64,000 nt of DNA, taken from Leminorella richardii (lineage in GTDB: Bacteria; Pseudomonadota; Gammaproteobacteria; Enterobacterales; Enterobacteriaceae). The notes under the pieces were generated by a model. That model saw only the letters and a program-made list of their open reading frames with translations, was not told the DNA's origin and made no database searches. The stretch lies in the NCBI RefSeq assembly GCF_900478135.1, contig NZ_LS483470.1, positions 186,001-250,000 of the forward strand, given 5' to 3'. Positions 42,314 to 52,275 of the stretch are shown in pieces. The first letter of the stretch is position 1. The number at the start of each line of letters is the position of its first letter. Both the position numbers and the translations under genes were made by a program.

Positions 42314-43315
42314 ATGACGGAAGACTATCTTTCTTTAGAACTGAAACTGCTCCATAGGGAAAAGCGCTTTGCCGCATTTTCTGCCGGGCCTCTGTCAGAT
42401 TTTTGGCAGCAGCGGCAGGAAGCGGGCTTTATGGGCGTCGCCGGCGTTGAGATTACCTATGTGCGGTTTACCTCTTCAGAACACAGCCGCGCCATTGTGA
42501 TAGCTCCGGGCAGAACAGAGGGCTACATCAAATACCAGGAGCTGGCCTACGATCTCTTTCAGTGCGGCTACGACGTTTGGATTATTGACCATCGCGGGCA
42601 GGGCTTTTCCGGTCGCCTGCTGGAGGACGGCCAGCGCGGGCACGTGGAAGAGTTTAACGACTACGTTGCAGACTTTGAAACCTTCTGGCAAACCGCCTTC
42701 ACTCCGGCTCGCTATGCGAGCACGTTTCTTTTAGCCCACTCAATGGGGGGCGCTATTTCGGCGCTGTTTTTGGCACGTCATCCCGATTCGTTTTCCGCAG
42801 CGGCTCTTTGTTCGCCGATGTTGGGTATTCGCCTGCCAATGCCAAAGTGGCTGGCCAAAAATATCACCGACCTGACGGAGCGCTGGCCAAGCGTCAGGGA
42901 AAGCTATGCTGTTGGAACCGGGCGATGGATACCGTTGCCCTATGCGGTCAACATTTTGACCCACAGCAAGGTGCGCTATCGGCTTTATTCCCGCTACTTT
43001 TCAGATTATCCAGAACTGCGCGTTGGCGGGCCGACCTATCGCTGGGTTAAAGAGTCGATTGCCGCTGGGGAGCAGGCCATTGAGTTAGCACCGCAGATAG
43101 CGACACCGCTTATGCTGCTACAGGCTGGGGAAGAGCGCATTGTTGACAATCAGGCGCAAAATGCTTTCTGTGAGGCTATGGCACAGGCGGGGCACCCTTG
43201 TGAAAGCGGCGGGCCGATCGTGATTGAAGGTGCCTTCCACGAAATTCTTTTTGAGCGAGACGGTTTAAGGACGAAGGCGTTGCTGGATATTTTGCGCTTT
43301 TTCGCGCAGTATTGA
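42314..43315 (+). CDS. pldB: lysophospholipase L2
   Basis: Inner-membrane-associated alpha/beta hydrolase that removes the remaining acyl chain from lysophospholipids. 333 residues from ATG 42314 (GAGG about 9 bases upstream); TTG 42275 in the same frame is less likely. Nucleophile motif LAHSMGGAIS, upstream IIDHRGQGFSGR, and the C-terminal His in GAFHEILFERD. In line with yigL, as in E. coli. Confidence 0.96.
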   Translation: MTEDYLSLELKLLHREKRFAAFSAGPLSDFWQQRQEAGFMGVAGVEITYVRFTSSEHSRAIVIAPGRTEGYIKYQELAYDLFQCGYDVWIIDHRGQGFSGRLLEDGQRGHVEEFNDYVADFETFWQTAFTPARYASTFLLAHSMGGAISALFLARHPDSFSAAALCSPMLGIRLPMPKWLAKNITDLTERWPSVRESYAVGTGRWIPLPYAVNILTHSKVRYRLYSRYFSDYPELRVGGPTYRWVKESIAAGEQAIELAPQIATPLMLLQAGEERIVDNQAQNAFCEAMAQAGHPCESGGPIVIEGAFHEILFERDGLRTKALLDILRFFAQY

Positions 43316-43368
43316 GTCTGAATGTTCGATTACGTTGAATTCTTTTTTCGTTAAGGATTGATAAAAAT

Positions 43369-44166
43369 ATGTTTCCTATCGTTGCATCCGATCTGGACGG
43401 TACGCTGTTGCAGAACGACCACACGCTTTCCCCCTACGCGAAGGACACGCTGCGTCTGATTGCTCAAAGCGGTATCCATTTTGTATTTGCAACTGGTCGT
43501 CACCACGTTGACGTTGGTCAGATCCGCGATGGCCTAGGCATTGACTCCTATATGATCACCTCCAACGGCGCTCGCGTGCATAATCCGCAGGGCGATTTGA
43601 TCCTGAGTCATAACCTTGACCCGAACATCGCCTATGAGCTTTACCACATTGTGGCGGATAACCCCTATATCGAAACTCACGTTTATCGCAACGATGACTG
43701 GCTAACTAACCGCGACAGTGAAGACTTAAAGAACTTTCATCAGGAATCAGATTTCAGCTACCAGCTGTTTGAGCCGGATACGATGGCGACAGACGGCATC
43801 TGTAAGGTGTTTTTCACCAGCTTTGAACACGATCGTCTGCTCAAGCTGGAAGAGACCATCAATCAGATTTATGGCGATCGCGTTCACGCCACGTTTTCTT
43901 TGGACTACTGTCTGGAAGTGATGGGGGCAAACGTCTCTAAAGGCCGTGCGCTGCAGGAAGTGTCTGGGCTAATGGGTTACGGCCTGAAAGACTGCATTAC
44001 TTTCGGCGACGGTATGAACGACGCGGAAATGCTGTCAATGGCCGGTAAGGGCTGCATTATGCAAAACGGTTCACCCCGGCTGAAGAACACTCTGCCACAG
44101 CTGGAAGTGATCGGCAGCAACGTCGATGATGCCGTGATGCACTATTTGAGAAGAATGTACCTGTAG
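43369..44166 (+). CDS. yigL: HAD-family sugar/pyridoxal phosphatase YigL
   Basis: HAD IIB (Cof-type) phosphatase; the E. coli protein acts on pyridoxal phosphate and on sugar phosphates during glucose-phosphate stress. 265 residues. Motif I DLDGTLLQND, motif II ITSNGA, C-terminal K in NVSKGRAL and motif IV FGDGMNDAEML. It follows pldB by 53 bases and is probably co-transcribed with it. Confidence 0.96.
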   Translation: MFPIVASDLDGTLLQNDHTLSPYAKDTLRLIAQSGIHFVFATGRHHVDVGQIRDGLGIDSYMITSNGARVHNPQGDLILSHNLDPNIAYELYHIVADNPYIETHVYRNDDWLTNRDSEDLKNFHQESDFSYQLFEPDTMATDGICKVFFTSFEHDRLLKLEETINQIYGDRVHATFSLDYCLEVMGANVSKGRALQEVSGLMGYGLKDCITFGDGMNDAEMLSMAGKGCIMQNGSPRLKNTLPQLEVIGSNVDDAVMHYLRRMYL

Positions 44167-44181
44167 TGGGTAGATTAGGTA

Positions 44182-44207
44182 GTAAAAACGGGCGCCTTGG
44201 GCGCCCG
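44182..44207 (-). terminator. terminator between yigL and glpQ
   Basis: CGGGCGCC-TTG-GGCGCCCG. On the minus strand it is followed by T5, so it best serves glpQ; it may also end yigL transcripts. Confidence 0.8.
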
Positions 44208-44231
44208 CTCTGTTTATAACGTCGTTACACA

Positions 44232-45320
44232 CTATTTATGCTGCTTCTGCTTTTCCAAAAACTTCACTGCCATATCGGGGAAGTCAGAGAACAGCCCGTC
44301 AACGTTCGCCTGATTGTACATGATGTCCAGAAGCTGGTTCATGTCGGTGGCGTAGGGTGGTAGGGCATCAGCGCGCAGGGTGTAGGGATGTACCACCATT
44401 CCGGCCTTGTGGGCTTCCTGCATCATGGGGGAAAGCACTGCTTTTCCCGGTTTGGAGGCCTTCACGTCAAGCAGCATTGGGTACTGAGGGCCAATGCCGT
44501 CGGCATACTTGGCGATTTCGCTCATGGCACCGGGCTTAAACATCCAGTCGTAGCTGTAGTTCACCAGCTTACCCTGTGCATCGGGCTCGAAGGTCTCTTC
44601 CCAGTCGGTATAGGCAATAAGCTGAACCAGCTTCAGATCCATGCCCGCTTTGGGCATCAGTTCGGTCTTGATGCGTTTAAGTTCGTTGAAGTCAAAGCAC
44701 TGAAGGTAAACGTTGTCGCTTTTCTTGGTGTAGCCGTATTTTTTCAGCACTTCCAGCGTTTTGGCAGTGATGTCCTTGCCTTCGCTGCGGTGGAACCAAG
44801 GGGCTTTGATTTCCGGATAGATACCAATATTTTTACCGGTAGAGTGGTTCAGACCCTGCACAAATTCGATTTCGTCTTCAAACGTGTGGATGCGAAAATC
44901 GGATTTACCCATTGGGAAGCGGCCGGGGTAGCTCTGAACTCTCTTGCCGTCTTTAATATCGAAACCTTCAGTGAACTTCAGCGACTTAATTTCGTCAAGA
45001 GTAAAGTCGATTGCGTAGTAGCGGCCGTCTTTACGCGCTCTGTCAGGGAACCTGTCGGCTACATCGGTTACGCGATCAAGGTAGTGATCGTGCAGGACAA
45101 TCAGGCGATCGTCTTTGGTCATAACCAAATCCTGTTCCAGAAAGTCTGCACCCTGCTGATAGGCCATCGCCTTTGAGGCTAGCGTGTGCTCAGGCAGGTA
45201 GCCGCTGGCACCACGATGGGCGATAACAATTTTGTCTGCCTTTTGTGCTGCCTGAACGGCTGGAAGCAGCGCCATTCCTAGCACCATGCCTGCTAAAAGC
45301 GTTTTAAAACCTGTTCTCAT
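44232..45320 (-). CDS. glpQ: periplasmic glycerophosphodiester phosphodiesterase GlpQ
   Basis: Hydrolyses glycerophosphodiesters to glycerol-3-phosphate plus alcohol in the periplasm. 362 residues from ATG 45320 (MRTGFKTLL); signal peptide with cleavage after VQA (about 25). Calcium/catalytic motifs HRGASGYLPEHTLAS, LEQDLVMTKDD and VLHDHYLDRVTD are intact. It is downstream of glpT on the same strand with a 255-base gap, wider than in E. coli, so it may have an extra promoter. Confidence 0.97.
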   Translation of the reverse strand: MRTGFKTLLAGMVLGMALLPAVQAAQKADKIVIAHRGASGYLPEHTLASKAMAYQQGADFLEQDLVMTKDDRLIVLHDHYLDRVTDVADRFPDRARKDGRYYAIDFTLDEIKSLKFTEGFDIKDGKRVQSYPGRFPMGKSDFRIHTFEDEIEFVQGLNHSTGKNIGIYPEIKAPWFHRSEGKDITAKTLEVLKKYGYTKKSDNVYLQCFDFNELKRIKTELMPKAGMDLKLVQLIAYTDWEETFEPDAQGKLVNYSYDWMFKPGAMSEIAKYADGIGPQYPMLLDVKASKPGKAVLSPMMQEAHKAGMVVHPYTLRADALPPYATDMNQLLDIMYNQANVDGLFSDFPDMAVKFLEKQKQHK

Positions 45321-45575
45321 CCTTTTCTCTCCTACTGTTGTTGTAAAAGCGCGATCGCCGCCGTAAGGCTGAAAAGCGCGCAGCAAACGGGTTAAGCCTT
45401 GTGGCTTAGCTGTTTTTGTTACATGACTGATGGAAATAGTATTTGCGCTAGGTGACGTCCGTGTGACGCTGGCAAATAGGGTTTGAACTGCGTTTTTATT
45501 GCTGTGTGACGTGATGGTTTGCGCTGCGGCCTGATAAACAGGCGCGCAGCGCGACGTTATTTCAACGTGTACGGA

Positions 45576-46934
45576 TTAGTTACCGGCCTGCTTGGCCAGC
45601 ATTTCCGCTTTGTGCTTGTTTTCGCTCAGCATGGTCATGATGAGCAGAATAACAGCCAGCACACAGCCGCCGATCATCACCATAAAGCCGCCGTCCCAAC
45701 CGAAGAAGTCAACGGTGTAGCCGACGATAGCGCTTGCTGCGACGGAGCCGCCCAGGTAGCCGAACAGACCGGTGAAGCCTGCGGCAGTACCCGCCGCTTT
45801 CTTCGGAGCCAGCTCCAGAGCGTGCAGACCGATAAGCATAACAGGGCCGTAGATCAGGAAGCCGATGACGGTCATACACAGCATATCGATGCCAGGGTTA
45901 CCCTCTGGGTTCAGCCAGTAAACGACAGTGGCGATAGTTACCAGCACCATAAAGAAGACGCCGGTTGCGCCGCGGTTGCCCTTGAACACTTTGTCTGACA
46001 TCCAGCCGCACAGCAGAGTACCGGGGATACCTGCGTACTCATAGAAGAAGTAGGCCCAGGATGACTTATCCAGTGCAAAGTGCTTCACTTCTTTCAGGTA
46101 GGTTGGTGACCAGTCCAGAATGCCGTAGCGCAGCAGGTAAACGAACACGTTAGCAATGGCGATGTACCACAGCAGTTTGTTCGGGAATACGTACTTCATG
46201 AAGATTTCTTTCGCGCTCAGTTCTTCTTCATCTTTTTCCGTATAGTCAGGCGGATAGTCGTTTTTGTACTCTTCAATTGACGGCAGCCCGCATGACTGCG
46301 GCGTATCGCGCATCAGGGCAAAAGCGATCAGAGCAACGATGATGGCGCAGAGAGCCGGCATGTAGAAAGCGGCTTTCCAGTCGTTAAACCACGCCATACC
46401 CAACAGGAACAGCAGAGGAGGAATACCGCCGCCGACGTTGTGGGCGCAGTTCCAGACGGAGACGATACTTCCGCGCTCTTTCTGTGACCACCAGTGAACC
46501 ATGGTGCGACCGCACGGCGGCCAGCCCATACCCTGGAACCATCCACAGATGAACAGCAGCACAAACATGATCATGATGCTGGAGGTTGCCCATGGCATAA
46601 AGCCCATCAACAGCATGACGACAGAGGCGAGGATCAGACCCGCAGGCAGGAACACGCGAGGGTTAGAGCGGTCGGATACGGAACCCATAATGAACTTGGA
46701 GAAACCGTAAGCGATAGAAATACCGGAAAGGGCAAAGCCCAAATCGCCGCGGCTAAAGCCCTGCTCTACCAGATAAGGCATGGCCAGAGCAAAGTTTTTG
46801 CGAACCAGATAGTAAGCGGCGTAGCCGAAGAAGATCCCCATGAAAATCTGCCACCGAAGGCGGCGATAAGTCGGATCGATCTTATCCTGCGGTAGACGCG
46901 CGATGTGCTGCGCGGGTTTAAAAATACTTAGCAT
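45576..46934 (-). CDS. glpT: glycerol-3-phosphate:phosphate antiporter GlpT
   Basis: MFS antiporter that imports G3P in exchange for phosphate; also the entry route of fosfomycin. 452 residues from ATG 46934, identical in length to E. coli. Substrate-site arginines in [15 protein letters not shown] and the [13 protein letters not shown] stretch, and the organophosphate-antiporter motif [20 protein letters not shown]. First gene of glpTQ, divergent from glpABC. Confidence 0.98.
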   Translation of the reverse strand: MLSIFKPAQHIARLPQDKIDPTYRRLRWQIFMGIFFGYAAYYLVRKNFALAMPYLVEQGFSRGDLGFALSGISIAYGFSKFIMGSVSDRSNPRVFLPAGLILASVVMLLMGFMPWATSSIMIMFVLLFICGWFQGMGWPPCGRTMVHWWSQKERGSIVSVWNCAHNVGGGIPPLLFLLGMAWFNDWKAAFYMPALCAIIVALIAFALMRDTPQSCGLPSIEEYKNDYPPDYTEKDEEELSAKEIFMKYVFPNKLLWYIAIANVFVYLLRYGILDWSPTYLKEVKHFALDKSSWAYFFYEYAGIPGTLLCGWMSDKVFKGNRGATGVFFMVLVTIATVVYWLNPEGNPGIDMLCMTVIGFLIYGPVMLIGLHALELAPKKAAGTAAGFTGLFGYLGGSVAASAIVGYTVDFFGWDGGFMVMIGGCVLAVILLIMTMLSENKHKAEMLAKQAGN

Positions 46935-47313
46935 AGTGCCTCCACTGGCAGTCATTTATCTCTGTATTTTCGTATGAGTGTAATAATTAGCGTGATCATC
47001 GATCGGATGCTCACAGTATTTTCATTATCGCTCAGTGCGTTGTTATCCATTATCTCGCTACTGGCATTTTTTAGCGGTGAATTACCGTCATTTCTTCACT
47101 TTTGCCGAGCGAAATGTATCATCTTTTTAACTTAAAGTGTGGAATGTTAATGCAAGTGTTGTGATTCTTATCACACTAATGTTCTTTTCTGAGCGAATTG
47201 AATCTAATTTTGCTCGAATTTGTTCCTTATCAAACAAAATTGGCGCAGGATATGTTTAAATAAAACCATAGACGTATTCCAGACGTTGAGAACGACAGCG
47301 GGAGCAATTGATA
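46935..47313. promoter_or_regulatory. glpTQ / glpABC divergent control region
   Basis: 379 bases between two divergent G3P operons. It contains a perfect CRP site (47160-47175) and AT-rich promoter-like sequence on both sides. Possible GlpR half-sites (AATGTTC near 47179, TGCTCGAA near 47211) are visible, but no full operator by eye. The GlpR gene is at 62.5 kb. Confidence 0.7.
47160..47175. promoter_or_regulatory. CRP-cAMP binding site
   Basis: TGTGATTCTTATCACA is a perfect TGTGA-N6-TCACA palindrome. It is about 225 bases from the glpT start and 140 from the glpA start, which fits catabolite control of one or both operons. Confidence 0.85.
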
Positions 47314-48954
47314 ATGAGCGTTTTTCCTTCAATCGAGACGGATGTCATCATCATTGGCGGCGGCGCCACCGGCGCTGGCGTAGCGCGAGACTGTGCTCGT
47401 CGCGGGCTGCGCACCGTTCTGTTGGAACGACACGATATTGCTACTGGCGCAACGGGGCGTAACCACGGCCTGCTGCACAGCGGCGCTCGCTATGCCGTCA
47501 CGGATGCCGAATCGGCTCGTGAGTGTATAGAAGAAAACAAAATTCTCAAGCGCATTGCGCGTCACTGTGTAGAGCAAACCGACGGCCTGTTCCTGACGCT
47601 GCCGGAAGACGACATAGCGTTTCAATCTACCTTTATTGACGCCTGCCGTGCCGCAGGTATTGACGCTCAGGCAATGGATCCTCAAGAGGCGCTTCGCTTC
47701 GAGCCGTCCGCTAACCCTGACATGCTCGGCGCCGTCAGAGTGCCAGACGGCACCGTTGACCCGTTTCGCCTGACAGCCGCAAACGTGCTGGACGCTCGCG
47801 AGCACGGTGGGCAAGTGTTCACTTACCATGAAGTTATCGGCCTGATCCAAGAAGGCGCCCGCGTAGTTGGCGTTAAGGCTTATGACCACTATCGCAAAGA
47901 GATGCGCGAAATACGCGCTGCTATTGTGGTTAACGCAGGAGGTATCTGGGGTCAGCACATTGCTGAATATGCAGAGCTTCGCGTGCGCATGTTCCCCGCC
48001 AAAGGGGCGCTGCTGATCATGGGGCACCGTATCAACAACCGCGTGATTAACCGCTGCCGCAAGCCTGCTGATGCAGACATTCTGGTACCGGGTGACACTA
48101 TTTCCCTGATTGGCACCACCTCGACCCGCATCCCGTATGACGACATTGACAACATGATCGTAACGCCGGAAGAGGTGGATGTGCTTATTCGTGAGGGCAG
48201 TCGTTTAGCGCCGAAGTTAGCACACACTCGCATTCTTCGCGCCTACGCGGGTGTTCGTCCGCTGGTGGCTAGCGATGACGATCCGTCAGGCCGCAACGTC
48301 AGCCGGGGAATCGTGCTGCTGGATCACGCGGTGCGCGATGGGCTGGAAGGCTTTATCACCATTACAGGCGGCAAGCTGATGACCTATCGCCTGATGGCCG
48401 AGTGGGCAACGGATAAAGTGTGCGAAAAGCTTGGTCATAAAGGTGAGTGTACAACGGCTCAAGAGGCTCTGCCCGGCTCTCGCCAGTCAGCGGAAGAGAC
48501 GCTGGGGAAAGTCATTTCTCTGCCTTCGACGATTCGAGGCTCAGCGGTTTACCGCCACGGCGATCGCGCGACCGAACTGGTGAGCGACGATCGTCTGGAC
48601 AACAGCCTGGTGTGTGAGTGCGAAGCGGTCACCGCCGGTGAAGTGCGCTACGCCGTTGCATCACTGAATGTGAATAATCTTATCGACCTGCGCCGCCGCA
48701 CTCGCGTCGGCATGGGCACCTGCCAGGGGGAGCTGTGCGCCTGCCGCGCAGCCGGGCTACTCAACCGGTTTAAAGTAGCGACGCCCCAACAGTCGCTCAC
48801 TCAGCTTTCGACTTTCCTGAATGAACGCTGGAAGGGCGTTCGCCCAATCGCGTGGGGAGACGCGCTGCGGGAAAGTGAATTCACCAGCTGGGTTTATCAG
48901 GGGCTGTGTGGTCTGGATCCCTCATCCAGCGTGGAGAAGAGTAATGAAATTTGA
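47314..48954 (+). CDS. glpA: anaerobic glycerol-3-phosphate dehydrogenase subunit A
   Basis: FAD-containing catalytic subunit that oxidises G3P to dihydroxyacetone phosphate during anaerobic growth. 546 residues from ATG 47314 (GGGAG 9-10 bases upstream); TTG 47308 is a less likely start. FAD motif GGGATGAGVARDCA, substrate motif GATGRNHGLLHSGARY, and a C-terminal BFD-like cysteine cluster (CECEAVTAGE…GTCQGELCACRAAG). It overlaps glpB by 11 bases. Confidence 0.98.
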   Translation: MSVFPSIETDVIIIGGGATGAGVARDCARRGLRTVLLERHDIATGATGRNHGLLHSGARYAVTDAESARECIEENKILKRIARHCVEQTDGLFLTLPEDDIAFQSTFIDACRAAGIDAQAMDPQEALRFEPSANPDMLGAVRVPDGTVDPFRLTAANVLDAREHGGQVFTYHEVIGLIQEGARVVGVKAYDHYRKEMREIRAAIVVNAGGIWGQHIAEYAELRVRMFPAKGALLIMGHRINNRVINRCRKPADADILVPGDTISLIGTTSTRIPYDDIDNMIVTPEEVDVLIREGSRLAPKLAHTRILRAYAGVRPLVASDDDPSGRNVSRGIVLLDHAVRDGLEGFITITGGKLMTYRLMAEWATDKVCEKLGHKGECTTAQEALPGSRQSAEETLGKVISLPSTIRGSAVYRHGDRATELVSDDRLDNSLVCECEAVTAGEVRYAVASLNVNNLIDLRRRTRVGMGTCQGELCACRAAGLLNRFKVATPQQSLTQLSTFLNERWKGVRPIAWGDALRESEFTSWVYQGLCGLDPSSSVEKSNEI

Positions 48955-50206
48955 TGTAGCCATTATTGGCGGCGGCCTGGCAGGCCTTTCCTGCGGTATT
49001 CGACTTGCTCAAGAGGGCAAACGCTGCGCGATTATCAGCGCCGGTCAGAGCGCGCTGCACTTTTCGTCCGGCTCGCTGGACTTCCTCAGCTATCGCGCTG
49101 ACGGCTCAGTGATTGAACGCCCGCTGGACGCGCTGGCGGAGCTTGGTCAGGAACACCCCTACTCAAAGTTGGGCAAAGAAGCCGTTCTTCGTATGGCAAA
49201 GCAGGCGGAAGGTTTACTGGCGGAGTGCGGGCTGCAGTTCTACGGTTCGATTGACCAAAACCATCGACGGGTAACGCCGTTAGGAACGCTGAGAGCAACC
49301 TGGCTCAGCCCCAATGAAGTGCCCGTTGCCCCAGTGAGCGGGCATTTACCGTGGCAGCGCGTTGCCGTGATTGGTATTGAAGGTTTTCTGGACTTCCAGC
49401 CGCAGCTGGCAGCCGCATCGCTGGAAGAACGCGGTATTGAGACCGTTACCGACTATCTGCACCTTCCCGCGCTCGATCGCTTAAGGAAAAACCCCAGCGA
49501 GTTTCGCGCTTCCAATATTTCACGAGTGTTAGATCTGCCGGAAAACCTTGAACTACTGGCACAGGAAGTGACGCGTCTGGCTGAGAATGTTGACGCTGTG
49601 CTTCTTCCTGCCTGCATCGGGTTGGAAGATACTCACGCGATTGAGACACTTCGCCAGCGAGCCGGCAAGCCGGTGATGTTAGTACCCACTTTACCCCCGT
49701 CACTACTGGGGATCCGCCTACATCAGGCACTTCGCCGACGCTTTCAGCAGCTTGGCGGCCAGTTTATGCCCGGTGATTCGGTACTGAAGGCTGAGCTGAA
49801 AAACCAGCGCGTAACGCGCATCTATACCCGCAACCATACCGATATCCCTATCGTTGCTGAGCACGTTGTGCTGGCGAGTGGTAGCTTCTTTAGCAACGGA
49901 CTGATTGCAGAATTTGAGCGCGTTTATGAGCCCGTCTTTGGGCTGGACATTCTCGACGTGCCTCACCGCCCACAGTGGACACACAAGGATATGTTCGAAC
50001 CTCAGCCTTACCTGCGCTTTGGCGTGAAGGCGGATGAGAAGCTGCACGGTACCGTTTGCGGGCAACCGCTAAGCAATCTGTACGTCATCGGCGCTGTGCT
50101 GGGAGGATACGATCCGCTACAGCAGGGGTGTGGTGCAGGCGTCTCTCTGGTAACAGCACAGTATGCCGCAGAGCAGATCCTTTCTGAGGTGGAGGTGGCG
50201 CAATGA
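48944..50206 (+). CDS. glpB: anaerobic glycerol-3-phosphate dehydrogenase subunit B
   Basis: Flavoprotein subunit of the GlpABC complex. 420 residues from ATG 48944 (MKFDVAIIGGGLAGLSCGIR), with the dinucleotide-binding GGGLAGLSCG motif and the SALHFSSGSLDFLS stretch typical of GlpB. The frame is open further upstream inside glpA, but this ATG fits the family start. Overlaps glpC by 4 bases. Confidence 0.97.
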   Translation: MKFDVAIIGGGLAGLSCGIRLAQEGKRCAIISAGQSALHFSSGSLDFLSYRADGSVIERPLDALAELGQEHPYSKLGKEAVLRMAKQAEGLLAECGLQFYGSIDQNHRRVTPLGTLRATWLSPNEVPVAPVSGHLPWQRVAVIGIEGFLDFQPQLAAASLEERGIETVTDYLHLPALDRLRKNPSEFRASNISRVLDLPENLELLAQEVTRLAENVDAVLLPACIGLEDTHAIETLRQRAGKPVMLVPTLPPSLLGIRLHQALRRRFQQLGGQFMPGDSVLKAELKNQRVTRIYTRNHTDIPIVAEHVVLASGSFFSNGLIAEFERVYEPVFGLDILDVPHRPQWTHKDMFEPQPYLRFGVKADEKLHGTVCGQPLSNLYVIGAVLGGYDPLQQGCGAGVSLVTAQYAAEQILSEVEVAQ

Positions 50207-51405
50207 GCCTGACGACTGACAACAGCTTTGAAAACTGTATCAAGTGCACCGTTTGCACAACGTACTGCCCCGTTGCGAAAGTGAATCCTAACTATCCGGG
50301 GCCAAAGCAGGCCGGGCCGGACGGTGAGCGCCTGCGGCTGAAAGATCCGTCTTTATACGATGAGGCGCTGAAGTACTGCACCAACTGTAAGCGTTGTGAA
50401 GTAGCCTGCCCTTCCGATGTGAAAATCGGCGATATCATCCAGCGCGCGCGCATTGACTATGCGCCGACCAAATTTAAGCTGCGGGACGCAGTTCTGAGCC
50501 ATACGGATCTGATGGGAACCCTGTCCACGCCGTTTGCACCGCTGGTGAATGCCACCGTGGGTCTGAAGCCGGTAAAGGGCATTCTGGACAGCGTGCTGAA
50601 AATAGACCATCGCCGCGATTTGCCAAAATACTCTTTCGGCACCTTCCGTCAGTGGTTCCGCAAGCAGGCGGCGAAACAGCAGGCGTTTGCCGATCAGGTC
50701 GCGTTTTTCCACGGCTGCTTTGTTAACTATAACCATCCGCAGCTGGGGAAAGATCTGGTGCGGGTGCTTAACGCCATGGGAATGGGCGTTCAACTGCTGA
50801 AAAAAGAGAAGTGCTGCGGCGTCCCTCTTATTGCTAACGGCTTTATCGATCGTGCGAAGAAGCAGGCCGGTGTGAACGCGGAGTCGCTGGTTGATGCGGT
50901 GATCGGTAAGGGGATCCCCGTTGTTGCAACCTCTTCAACCTGTACATTCACGCTACGCGATGAGTATCCACACCTGCTGGGTGTTGATACCACGTCGGTG
51001 CGCGACCAGATTGAACTGGCGACGCGCTTTATTTACCGCCTGCTGTCTGAAGGGCGGGAGCTAAAGCTCAAGCATACGCCGATGAAGATCGCCTATCACA
51101 CGCCTTGCCATATGGAAAAAATGGGCTGGACGGCCTATACCCTCGCGCTGTTGGAGCGGATCCCCGGCGTTGAGCTTATAGTACTGGACTCTCAGTGCTG
51201 CGGCATTGCCGGTACCTACGGTTTCAAGAAAGAAAACTACGAAACCTCTCAGGGCATTGGGGCTTCGCTGTTCCGACAAATTGAAGAAAGCGGTGTGGAT
51301 TTTGTGGTCAGCGACTGCGAAACCTGTAAATGGCAAATTGAAATGTCGACCACTAAACGCTGTGAACATCCGATCACGCTGCTAGCGCAAGCGCTGGCAG
51401 ACTGA
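50203..51405 (+). CDS. glpC: anaerobic glycerol-3-phosphate dehydrogenase subunit C
   Basis: Membrane-associated iron-sulfur subunit that passes electrons to menaquinone. 400 residues. Two 4Fe-4S motifs, CIKCTVCTTYCPV and CTNCKRCEVACPS, then two cysteine-rich CCG domains (EKCCGVPLI, DSQCCGIAGTYG). Last gene of glpABC; a strong terminator follows. Confidence 0.98.
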   Translation: MSLTTDNSFENCIKCTVCTTYCPVAKVNPNYPGPKQAGPDGERLRLKDPSLYDEALKYCTNCKRCEVACPSDVKIGDIIQRARIDYAPTKFKLRDAVLSHTDLMGTLSTPFAPLVNATVGLKPVKGILDSVLKIDHRRDLPKYSFGTFRQWFRKQAAKQQAFADQVAFFHGCFVNYNHPQLGKDLVRVLNAMGMGVQLLKKEKCCGVPLIANGFIDRAKKQAGVNAESLVDAVIGKGIPVVATSSTCTFTLRDEYPHLLGVDTTSVRDQIELATRFIYRLLSEGRELKLKHTPMKIAYHTPCHMEKMGWTAYTLALLERIPGVELIVLDSQCCGIAGTYGFKKENYETSQGIGASLFRQIEESGVDFVVSDCETCKWQIEMSTTKRCEHPITLLAQALAD

Positions 51406-51506
51406 AAGAGTAAACGATTATGGGAAGACCCGAGAGGGTGTTTTCCGGTCAACGTTAACTCTGACGAATGACCGGTTTCTGGCAGGAGAGTGTATTTTCT
51501 GTTTCA

Positions 51507-51535
51507 GGCGACCTTATAGGTCGCCCGTTTTTTTT
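51507..51535 (+). terminator. intrinsic terminator of glpABC
   Basis: GGCGACCT-TAT-AGGTCGCC followed by CG and T8, about 100 bases after the glpC stop. Confidence 0.9.
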
Positions 51536-51559
51536 CTACGGTACTTGTACTTTGCGGTT

Positions 51560-52132
51560 TTATGGCTGAATTTTCAGTGAGGTGATAAACGCCTCAACCG
51601 CTTTTTCCGCATCGGCCTGCTGTTCAGCAGGATAGGTAAGCTGGATAGTCAGTAACTGCTCACCCACTTGACCAAGCAGCGTAGACGAGTAATTTTTATT
51701 GCCGTCGATGCGCACCAGCGTATCAAGGCGCTGTAGAGTTTGCCCGCTGACTTCAATAGGCGCCTTTTTCAGCAGCGTTAATTCGCTATCGCGCATTTTC
51801 TGCTGTGCTTCCATACGGGTTATCAGGTTATCCAGCGAGTCGGCAGGCATCGAGCTGCTGATAACAATCAGCATCTTTTGCGCGGCGTTGTCGGCAAAAA
51901 TCGCCATATTCGTAGTTTGAGAAGGGCTTTTGCCGCTTTGATCCTGTAGGCCGTCAGGAACAGTAAAGCTGACCTTTCCACCTAAAACCTGAGTTTGGCC
52001 ACCGGAAGCGCCGGGCTGTGCAGCAGAAGAACCGTTTTCAGCAGGTGCTGTTGGTGTGTCCTTATTACCGTCACAGGCGGTGAGGCTTACAGCAAACAGA
52101 CACAGACCCATAGTTTTGATTAACTTCTGCAT
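51560..52132 (-). CDS. dcrB: lipoprotein DcrB
   Basis: Membrane-anchored periplasmic lipoprotein; in E. coli needed for phage C1/C6 DNA entry and linked to lipoprotein maturation. 190 residues from ATG 52132 (AAGGAAG upstream). Lipobox L-T-A-C after a hydrophobic signal (CLFAVSLTAC), then a Ser/Pro/Gly-rich linker and the DcrB domain (TVPDGLQDQSGK…). Neighbour of yhhQ, as in E. coli. Confidence 0.93.
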   Translation of the reverse strand: MQKLIKTMGLCLFAVSLTACDGNKDTPTAPAENGSSAAQPGASGGQTQVLGGKVSFTVPDGLQDQSGKSPSQTTNMAIFADNAAQKMLIVISSSMPADSLDNLITRMEAQQKMRDSELTLLKKAPIEVSGQTLQRLDTLVRIDGNKNYSSTLLGQVGEQLLTIQLTYPAEQQADAEKAVEAFITSLKIQP

Positions 52133-52275
52133 GGCACTTCCTTTATCTCTCATATAGTTATCGGGGCATATTTATCAGAGCTCTGGCAGCAGCATTATTT
52201 TTCACTGCCGCCACGCCCGCGTAAAGTATAAAAATATCACCAAGATCCGGTGTGCGCCAAAATTATCTCGATTAT

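Noticed and set aside
47176..47230. GlpR operators in the glpT-glpA region
   Set aside because: Only half-site-like words are visible by eye; no full palindrome, so I did not list them as separate sites.
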